Below, one piece after another: positions 16,336 through 22,875 of a DNA stretch of 64,000 bases. Every line of letters starts with the position of its first letter. Positions within the stretch are counted from its first letter, which is position 1. The position numbers were made by a program, and so were the translations under genes. Source of the DNA: CAIKMD01 sp963702925 (GTDB lineage: Bacteria > Pseudomonadota > Alphaproteobacteria > ATCC43930 > CGMCC-115725); NCBI GenBank assembly GCA_963702925.1, contig OY969771.1, positions 124,001-188,000 on the forward strand, written 5' to 3'. Below the pieces are notes generated by a model that saw nothing but the letters and a program-made list of their open reading frames with translations, did not search any database and was not told the DNA's origin.

Positions 16336-16493
16336 CTACTGGCGATCGAGTTCTCGGGGACAATGAGTCGGCGAGGTTCTGCATCTTCGCTCGCATCCGG
16401 TTGCGCCCCGATCCAACTTACGGATCAGCAACAGACCAATGCCGGGGAGCCTCCAACGCCGCCGAAAAATTCCTCCGCAACGGGCCGAGGGCG

Positions 16494-17510
16494 TCATGTC
16501 GCGGGTGCCAACTTCATTAGCTTCCGGGCATTCCCGGAATATATTTTGGATCGGTCCTCATCAGAGATGTCGAGGCTGTCGATGACGCGGATGGTCTCGC
16601 GAATAAATTGCCCCGGTTGTGGATCAAAGGGCATGTCGCTCGCGAAGACGACGTGATCCGCACCGAAATAATCCAGCCCGCAAACCGTGCCGGCCCGGCC
16701 GCCGAACAAAGCCGTGTCGCCGTAGAACATCTTGAAATATTCCTCGTGCGGCCGTTTCAGCCCTTTCAAAAGATTGGTGTAGTCTTCATCGGATGTACGC
16801 GATCCCAGCTGCGCCCAGCCAGCGCCGATCCTGCCCTCCTGGAACGGCACCATGCCTCCCATGTGGTGAGTAATGAATTTGAGATTGGGAAACTTGTCCA
16901 ACAGCCCGCAAAACACAATTCGCGACATCGCCGCGGAGGTTTCGTACGGATATCCAAAAGTAAACCAGATTTCGTAACGAGATTTCAGTTCGCTGGCGTA
17001 GTCGGTCTGCGTGGCATCGCGCGAAGGGTGGATCCAGATCGGCAAATCATGGCGCGACATCAATTCCCACAAAGGAAGATATTCCGGAAGATCCAGCGGC
17101 TTACCACGGACATTGGTGAACACCTCGATGCCTTTGGCGCCGAGATGACGAATGGCCCGTTCGGCTTCGGCGACAGCCGCGTCGGGATTGTTCATCGGCA
17201 ACGTTGCGGCGAAAGCCGGGAACCGATCGGGATAGGCCTGCACCAACTCCGCCAGCCCGTCATTACCGATTTCCGCAAGTTCCGGAGAGCGGTTGGGTTC
17301 GGCAAGGTTTCCGGGTTGCGGCCCTGGGATGGTCAGGACCTGACTGTAAGCATCGAATTGGTCCATCAGCCGAAAGCGCGCGTCAAGGTCGTGCAGCAGC
17401 TTTACCCCGCGCGTTCTCTTGCCGAGATTCTTTGGCACACCCATAATTTCTTCGATCTTGCGCGCATAGGCTTGCGGGGTGATGTGGCAGAAAATGTCGA
17501 TCTTTTGCAT
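16494..17510 (-). CDS. Amidohydrolase-family decarboxylase-like protein
   Basis: A second amidohydrolase-2 protein (338 residues from the ATG at 17510, which has a GGAG site upstream). The N-terminal HxH motif is altered to Phe-Cys-His, so one of the two N-terminal His ligands is a Cys or is absent. The other landmarks are present: His in Ile-Trp-Ile-His-Pro-Ser, His-His-Met-Gly-Gly, and Asp in Phe-Ala-Ser-Asp-Met-Pro. The frame stays open upstream to a TTG at 17552, and the codons Tyr-Asp-Leu-Arg-Ser-Leu before the ATG are conserved in a truncated copy near 18.8 kb. The start is therefore not certain. A decarboxylase or hydrolase in the same pathway as its neighbour is inferred. Confidence 0.85.
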   Translation of the reverse strand: MQKIDIFCHITPQAYARKIEEIMGVPKNLGKRTRGVKLLHDLDARFRLMDQFDAYSQVLTIPGPQPGNLAEPNRSPELAEIGNDGLAELVQAYPDRFPAFAATLPMNNPDAAVAEAERAIRHLGAKGIEVFTNVRGKPLDLPEYLPLWELMSRHDLPIWIHPSRDATQTDYASELKSRYEIWFTFGYPYETSAAMSRIVFCGLLDKFPNLKFITHHMGGMVPFQEGRIGAGWAQLGSRTSDEDYTNLLKGLKRPHEEYFKMFYGDTALFGGRAGTVCGLDYFGADHVVFASDMPFDPQPGQFIRETIRVIDSLDISDEDRSKIYSGNARKLMKLAPAT

Positions 17511-17659
17511 GACCAAGCTCCGCAGATCGTAGGAGTCGATTTTCGAGGACAATGTAAACAGGGCCTAAACCGCGGGAACATCGGCCTTGAGCGTCAGCGG
17601 CCGCGGCGAGACCGACGAAGCCGGCAAAAGCCTTCCCGCGCACGGCCGCGTGCCGTTTC

Positions 17660-18685
17660 TTATTGAACGAACTCGGTCGTGAACAACCCGTCATAGGAAG
17701 GAATCACCTCCTCAGCCTTGAGGAAGCCGGCGTCGAGGTTCATTTTGTCGCCGTTCTTGAGCTGGATCGCGGATGGCGCCGGCGGTTGCGGAGTCATTCG
17801 CAGCACCGCCTCGAACGCGCTTGCCAACACCGCGTCGTCGATGGTGCCGAACCATTTTTTCAGAATGGCAAGCAATTCCTTCGGGTGCTCGTGCATGAAA
17901 TTCGTGGCCAGCACCATGCTGTGCCCCATCTTCACGCAGACCGAACGATGCTCGGCGCAAAATTGCGGTCGCGTGACCAAGAGCGCCGAGGAATTGGGCG
18001 AATAGCCGGGTGGGTCGCCATCGACGCTCTCCGCGATGATCACCGCCGTGCCGTCATGCACCACTTGTTGCGCCCAGGGCGCGCCGAGGGAAAACCCGTC
18101 GAGCGCCTTTCGGTTCATCGCCGCGATGATGTCGGGCGGCTGCAGCGCCGAAATGACCATGTCCTTGGGATCGACGCCGCCAGTCTTGGCAACGATGCGC
18201 AGGAACACATCGCCGATCGACCCGACGCCGCCGATGCCGAAGGAGCGGCCTTTCAAGACCTGCGCGCGGATGGCGATCGGCGCCGTAATGTCGAAATGCG
18301 CGGCATCGGCGAGATCCTTGCGCAAAACGGCGAACTCGCCGGATTCGTTGCCCAAGGCCGCGATGGCCAAGAGCCGCTGGCCATGGCTCGCAGCACGGGT
18401 CAGCGCGCCTCCGGACGAAAACGAGAAGTCCACCGATCCCGAAATGACGGCGTTCATCGCGCCGACCCCGGCGATCGCGAGCGATTTCACCTCGAGCCCC
18501 TGATCCTTGTAGAACAGTTCCTCGGCGATGAATTCGGCGCTGAAATCGACGATCCGCGATGGAAGCGCGACGGTGGTTTGCTCCATCTCGGCCCGCGACG
18601 GAAGCGCAAAGGCGACGCAGATGACGATGCCCGCGCCCAGCCGCGCGACGCCTCCCGCAAAGCCCCGATGTCTCGATCTGTGCAT
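17660..18685 (-). CDS. ABC-type substrate-binding protein, NMT1/SsuA-like (1 of 3)
   Basis: A 341-residue periplasmic solute-binding protein. Residues 1-32 form a signal peptide ending in Pro-Ser-Arg-Ala, and the start has GAGGAGAAA upstream. The mature part has two-lobed NMT1/THI5-type features (Ala-Gly-Val-Gly-Ala-Met-Asn-Ala-Val near residue 72, Gly-Ser-Val-Asp-Phe-Ser-Phe, a hinge with Lys-Gly-Arg-Ser-Phe-Gly-Ile). Such proteins deliver aromatic or sulfonated ligands to a NitT/TauT-type transporter. It is the most diverged of the three tandem copies. No permease or ATPase gene is in the window, so it must borrow a transporter or act as a sensor. Confidence 0.88.
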   Translation of the reverse strand: MHRSRHRGFAGGVARLGAGIVICVAFALPSRAEMEQTTVALPSRIVDFSAEFIAEELFYKDQGLEVKSLAIAGVGAMNAVISGSVDFSFSSGGALTRAASHGQRLLAIAALGNESGEFAVLRKDLADAAHFDITAPIAIRAQVLKGRSFGIGGVGSIGDVFLRIVAKTGGVDPKDMVISALQPPDIIAAMNRKALDGFSLGAPWAQQVVHDGTAVIIAESVDGDPPGYSPNSSALLVTRPQFCAEHRSVCVKMGHSMVLATNFMHEHPKELLAILKKWFGTIDDAVLASAFEAVLRMTPQPPAPSAIQLKNGDKMNLDAGFLKAEEVIPSYDGLFTTEFVQ

Positions 18686-18699
18686 CTACATTTCTCCTC

Positions 18700-18825
18700 T
18701 CAATGGGTTCGTCTTGCTAAGCCACGCAGCGCGTGAACTCGGCCGTGACGCGCGAAGGATAGGAATTTATTGGAGTCCAACGAGGCTGCTGGGGCGATAT
18801 GACAGAAGAAGTCGACCCTTTGCAT
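18700..18825 (-). pseudogene. Truncated duplicate of the amidohydrolase 5' end
   Basis: On the minus strand the sequence around 18790-18845 encodes Tyr-Asp-Leu-Arg-Ser-Leu-Ile-Met-Gln-Arg-Val-Asp-Phe-Phe-Cys-His-Ile. This copies the start of the amidohydrolase at 17510. Differences are mainly silent or conservative, so both copies were once under selection. After Ala-Pro the similarity ends and the frame runs into unrelated sequence to a stop at 18700. It shows that the amidohydrolase plus binding-protein unit was duplicated and then lost its enzyme. Confidence 0.6.
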
Positions 18826-18935
18826 GATCAGGCTCCGTAGGTCGTAGCATTCCGTAGCGTGTGCCCGAACACCTGCCGAGGCGCGCCATACGTTTACGCC
18901 GCGGAACGCTTGCCCTTTTCTGGCGGAGCGGCCCG

Positions 18936-19952
18936 TCACTTGACGAAGTCGTTGTCGATGAGGGCGCCGTAATCGGCGAGCTTGTCTTCGGGTTTCATGA
19001 ACCCGGCGGCTATATTGATCAGATCGGCGTTCTCTAGCTCCTTCGCCGTGGTCACGGCCGGGTCGGGTGTCGTCGCCTTCATCATATCGTAAGCTGCCCT
19101 TAGCACCTTGTCGTCATAGGTGCCGAACCGGGCCTTCATGATCGCGAGAGTTTCCGTCGGCTGATTTCGAATGATTTTTGTCGCTTCGACGAAGCCGTGC
19201 ACCATCTTCTCGCAGATCGTGCGGTGTGCCACGCAGAAGTCGGCGCGCGTCAGCAACAGCGCCGACGAGAAGGGAGCGTATTCCGTCGGCTCGCCCTTGG
19301 CAGAATCGGAAACGATCACGCCGGTCCCGTCCAGCACGACTTGCTGGATGAAGGGCGGCGAGTTCGAGAAGCCATCGATCGCCTTGCGCGCGAAGGCCGC
19401 CATGAATTCCGGCGGCTGCATCGGCGTGATGACCATCTGATCCGGCGCCACGCCTGCGGACTTGGCCACCACCCTCAGAACCAGATCCGGAATCGCGCCG
19501 ACGGCGCTGATCGCGATCGTGCGGCCTTTCAGAATCTGCGCGCGGGTCGCGAGCGGCGCGTTCGGATCGAAGTGCTGGGCGTCGGCAATATCCTTACGCA
19601 CGACGACGTCCTGTTCCGATTGGTCGACCACGCTGGCGAGCGCGACTAGCTTCTGGCCGCGGGCATAGGCGCGCGTGATCGACGTTCCCGAGGACATCGA
19701 GAAGTCCGCCGAATTGGCGATGACCGCATTGAGCGCACCGACCCCCGCGATGTTGAGAACTTTCACCTCGAGCCCCTGCTTCTCCCAGAGATGAGAATCC
19801 TCCGCGACGGACTCGGCCAGGAAATTGAAGCTGACCGCCGGAACCGTGAGGATGGTGTGTTCGATTTGAGCGCGCGCCGGGAATGCCGCCGTTCCAGCGA
19901 GCAATAGGCTTGCTATGGTCAGGGCGGTCACGATTCGGCATTTCGGTGTCAT
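18936..19952 (-). CDS. ABC-type substrate-binding protein, NMT1/SsuA-like (2 of 3)
   Basis: The start at 19952 (Met-Thr-Pro-Lys) is chosen over the upstream in-frame ATG at 20042 because it has a GAGAGA site and begins a clean signal peptide ending in Phe-Pro-Ala-Arg-Ala. The 338-residue protein is a close relative of the third copy. They share long identical stretches such as Asn-Ser-Ala-Asp-Phe-Ser-Met-Ser-Ser-Gly-Thr and Ala-Ile-Asp-Gly-Phe-Ser-Asn-Ser-Pro-Pro. It is periplasmic and probably binds a similar aromatic acid or breakdown product. No transporter partners are nearby. Confidence 0.88.
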   Translation of the reverse strand: MTPKCRIVTALTIASLLLAGTAAFPARAQIEHTILTVPAVSFNFLAESVAEDSHLWEKQGLEVKVLNIAGVGALNAVIANSADFSMSSGTSITRAYARGQKLVALASVVDQSEQDVVVRKDIADAQHFDPNAPLATRAQILKGRTIAISAVGAIPDLVLRVVAKSAGVAPDQMVITPMQPPEFMAAFARKAIDGFSNSPPFIQQVVLDGTGVIVSDSAKGEPTEYAPFSSALLLTRADFCVAHRTICEKMVHGFVEATKIIRNQPTETLAIMKARFGTYDDKVLRAAYDMMKATTPDPAVTTAKELENADLINIAAGFMKPEDKLADYGALIDNDFVK

Positions 19953-20038
19953 CGCAATCTCTCTCGCAGGGTGCAGTGTCGGCCGGTTCATCGGCAGATC
20001 CGATGCGGCGATGCAAAATTTGTCAACGGCACTTCTAT

Positions 20039-21061
20039 TCACTTGACGAAGTCGTTATCGACGAGGTCGTTGTAATCGGCGAGCTTCTCCTCGGGTTTCA
20101 TGAACCCGGCGGCGATATTCATCAGATCGCCATTCTCCAGTTCCTTAGCGGTGGTCGCAGGCGGGTCGGGCGTCATCGCCCTTACCATCTCATAGGCTGC
20201 GCTTAACACTTTCTCGTCATAGGTGGCGAACCGGGCCTTCATGATGGCCAGAGTTTCCGCCGGCTGATTGCGGATGATCCTTGTCGCTTCGACGACGCCT
20301 TGCACCATCTTCTCGCAAACCGAACGTTGTGCGGCGCAAAAACCGGCGCGCGCCAGCAACACATTTGCCGAGACAGGAGAGAATTCGGTCGGCTCGCCCT
20401 TGGCGGAATCCGAAACGATCACGCCGGTCCCGTCCAAGACGACTTGCTGGATGGAAGGTGGCGAGTTCGAGAAGCCGTCGATCGCCTTATGCGCGAATGC
20501 CGCCAAGATTTCGGGCGGCTGCATCGGCGTGATGACCATCTGATCCGGCGTCACCCCCCCAGCCTTCGCCACCGCCCTCAGAACCAAATCCGGAATCGCG
20601 CCGACGGCTTGGACTGCGATCGTGCGGCCTTTCAGAATCTGCGCGCGGGTCGAAAGCCGCGCGTGCGGATCGAAATGTGCCGCGTCGGCAATGTCCTTGC
20701 GCACAACGACATCCTGTCCCGATTGATCGATGGCCGTGGCAAGCGCGACCAGCTTCTGGCCACGGGAATAAGCGCGCGTAATCGACGTTCCCGAGGACAT
20801 CGAGAAATCCGCCGAATTGGCGATCACCGCATTGATCGCGCCGACTCCAGTGATGTTGAGGACCTTGACCTGAAGGCCCCGCGTTTCCCAAAGATGCGAA
20901 TCCTCGGCGACGTACTCCGCGAGGAATGTGACCCCGACCGACGGGATTGTGAGAACGGTCTGTTCCGCCTGAGCGCGCGCTTCATTATGGGGAATAGCGA
21001 GAACGGCTCCCGCTGACGCAATACCGCCGATGACGACGCCCGCGAGCTTCAGGTTCCGCAT
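20039..21061 (-). CDS. ABC-type substrate-binding protein, NMT1/SsuA-like (3 of 3)
   Basis: The start at 21061 (Met-Arg-Asn-Leu-Lys) has AGGAGGGG upstream and opens a typical signal peptide ending near Ala-Arg-Ala-Gln-Ala. The longer frame to 21211 adds a non-signal leader and is rejected. The 340-residue product is highly similar to copy 2 across its length, including two Cys in the Phe-Cys-Ala region of the second lobe. It is the first of the three minus-strand binding-protein genes. A one-mismatch FNR site lies about 190 bases upstream, between it and the divergent UbiD gene, which links uptake to decarboxylation. Confidence 0.88.
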   Translation of the reverse strand: MRNLKLAGVVIGGIASAGAVLAIPHNEARAQAEQTVLTIPSVGVTFLAEYVAEDSHLWETRGLQVKVLNITGVGAINAVIANSADFSMSSGTSITRAYSRGQKLVALATAIDQSGQDVVVRKDIADAAHFDPHARLSTRAQILKGRTIAVQAVGAIPDLVLRAVAKAGGVTPDQMVITPMQPPEILAAFAHKAIDGFSNSPPSIQQVVLDGTGVIVSDSAKGEPTEFSPVSANVLLARAGFCAAQRSVCEKMVQGVVEATRIIRNQPAETLAIMKARFATYDEKVLSAAYEMVRAMTPDPPATTAKELENGDLMNIAAGFMKPEEKLADYNDLVDNDFVK

Positions 21062-21252
21062 CACCACTGCCCCTCCTTCTCTAGATTTCGCGCGCCGGCA
21101 AGGTCTCCCGTTAGTGCAACAAGAGGCGGATTTGCAACGTTTCAGGGCCGATCGGGTCTTGATATGGCCGCTCAGGCGACATTCCTCCACCATCATCCAC
21201 ACGCTTACCAACGTGGATCGGAAACAAATGCACGGCGTTCGCTCAAGGCGTC

Positions 21253-21266
21253 TTGATCTACGTCAA
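21253..21266. promoter_or_regulatory. FNR/FixK-like site, one mismatch
   Basis: TTGAT-CTAC-GTCAA in the divergent region between the binding-protein gene (start 21061, minus) and the UbiD gene (start 21372, plus). Confidence 0.5.
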
Positions 21267-21371
21267 TTGTCTTCGCGGATTTGGGAGTAAGTCCCTAGCG
21301 GGTGATTTCAAAACGCTGCGCGCAGACTTGAATTCTACCGCAGTGCAATAAATGAAAGAGGAGCGATCTGG

Positions 21372-22796
21372 ATGGCGTTCAAAGATCTAAGGGAGTTTTT
21401 GACGCGACTGGAGAACGAGGGCGAACTCAAACAATTCGAAGAGAAAGTGGATTGGAACCTCGAGGCCGGTGCGATCACGCGACGGTCGTTGGAAGCAGGC
21501 CTGCCGGCGCCGCTATTCGAGAACGTCAAGGATTATCCCAAGGGCTATCGGCTGGTCAGCTGCGTATTGGCCAACCTTAAGCGCATTGCCATCGCGATGG
21601 ACATGCCCTCGAATACCCCCATGAGGGACCTGATCGAAGAATATCTTGCCAGGCAGAAAAAGCCGGTGAAGCCGGTGACGGTGAAAACGGGCCCGTGCAA
21701 GGAAAACATCCAGATCGGCGACCAGGTCGATTTGCTCAAGCTTCCGGTGCCTTTCATCCACGAGGGAGATGGCGGGCGCTACATCGGCACCTGGCATCTA
21801 ACCGTCACCAAGGACACGGACAGCGATTGGCAGAACTGGGGAATGTACCGCCACATGCTGCACGACAAGAACTCGTTCGGCGTTCTTGCTCCGTCGCCCA
21901 AGCACCTGGGCATCATGGCTTCCCAGAAATATGGCGCAAAGCCGATGCCGGTTGCTGTCGTTTTGGGCACCGAACCGATCACGACTTTTTGCGCGGCGAC
22001 GCCCGTCCCTTACGGCGTGTCGGAGGTCGACGTGGCCGGCGGCCTGAGGCGAGAGCCGATCGCGCTCGTAAAATGCGAGACGAGCGATCTGATGGTGCCG
22101 GCCCATGCGGAAATCGTGATCGAAGGCGAAATCGCCCCGGGCGACGAACGAGACGAAGGTCCATTCGGCGAATATACGGGCTATCGATCCGGCGCAGCGA
22201 GTCCCAAACCGGTGATCCGCGTGAAAGCGGTCACGCATCGGCACAACCCAATCTTCACCTTCTCTTGCCCGGGAGTCCCGCTGGATGATTCTGCGGCGGT
22301 CTTCTCGGTCAACAAAAGCGCCCAGTTCCTGGACGAATTGCGCTCCAAGGGCTTGCCGGTCACGGGGGCCTATCTGATCGTCGAAGGCGCAAGCCATGCC
22401 ATCGCGGTGTCCGTGAAGAATGCCTATTACGGCATTGCGGGCGAAGTGGCGCATGTCATCTGGAGCGCGCGGCATGGCCTGCTTACGCCGAGCGTGATTG
22501 TTGTCGAGGACGACGTCGATCCGTGCAACCTGCAGCAAGTGTTCCACGCCCTGATGACCAAGTGCCATCCCTGGCGCGGCATCAACAGGTTGGAGCATGC
22601 CACGGCTTGGCCATTGATCCCCTGGCTCAGCGAATACGAGCGCGAGCACCGCATGGGTGCGCGGGTGTTCTACGATTGCACTTGGCCGATCGACTGGCCA
22701 AAGGCCGACAAGCCGGTCCGCCAATCCTTCACCGAATGCTATCCCGCGGAGATACAAAAGATCGCCCTGCAAAAATGGCGCGACCAGGGATATTAG
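21372..22796 (+). CDS. UbiD-family prenylated-FMN decarboxylase
   Basis: A 474-residue member of the UbiD family, which removes (or adds) a carboxyl group on aromatic or alpha,beta-unsaturated acids using prenylated FMN. The family block Glu-Gly-Pro-Phe-Gly-Glu-Tyr-Thr-Gly-Tyr-Arg-Ser (about residues 260-271) is present, with the cofactor-binding region Trp-Gly-Met-Tyr-Arg-His upstream. Length is usual. GAAAGAGGAG precedes the ATG. No UbiX-type prenyltransferase is in the window, so the cofactor must come from elsewhere. It is followed by the transhydroxylase-like pair, as expected if it makes a phenol for that enzyme. The substrate is inferred to be a hydroxybenzoate-type acid. Confidence 0.93.
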   Translation: MAFKDLREFLTRLENEGELKQFEEKVDWNLEAGAITRRSLEAGLPAPLFENVKDYPKGYRLVSCVLANLKRIAIAMDMPSNTPMRDLIEEYLARQKKPVKPVTVKTGPCKENIQIGDQVDLLKLPVPFIHEGDGGRYIGTWHLTVTKDTDSDWQNWGMYRHMLHDKNSFGVLAPSPKHLGIMASQKYGAKPMPVAVVLGTEPITTFCAATPVPYGVSEVDVAGGLRREPIALVKCETSDLMVPAHAEIVIEGEIAPGDERDEGPFGEYTGYRSGAASPKPVIRVKAVTHRHNPIFTFSCPGVPLDDSAAVFSVNKSAQFLDELRSKGLPVTGAYLIVEGASHAIAVSVKNAYYGIAGEVAHVIWSARHGLLTPSVIVVEDDVDPCNLQQVFHALMTKCHPWRGINRLEHATAWPLIPWLSEYEREHRMGARVFYDCTWPIDWPKADKPVRQSFTECYPAEIQKIALQKWRDQGY

Positions 22797-22875
22797 AGCA
22801 AGCGGAATGGTCAACACGCCACTTGAACTGCCTTAGACCGACTGAATGCGGATGCAGGACGGACGAGGAAAGCGG

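Noticed and set aside
17663..18736. Open frame of 357 codons on the plus strand
   Set aside because: Antisense to substrate-binding protein 1; an Arg/His-rich shadow of a GC-rich gene.
21798..22817. Open frame of 339 codons on the minus strand
   Set aside because: Antisense to UbiD with shadow composition; UbiD motifs on the plus strand are unambiguous.
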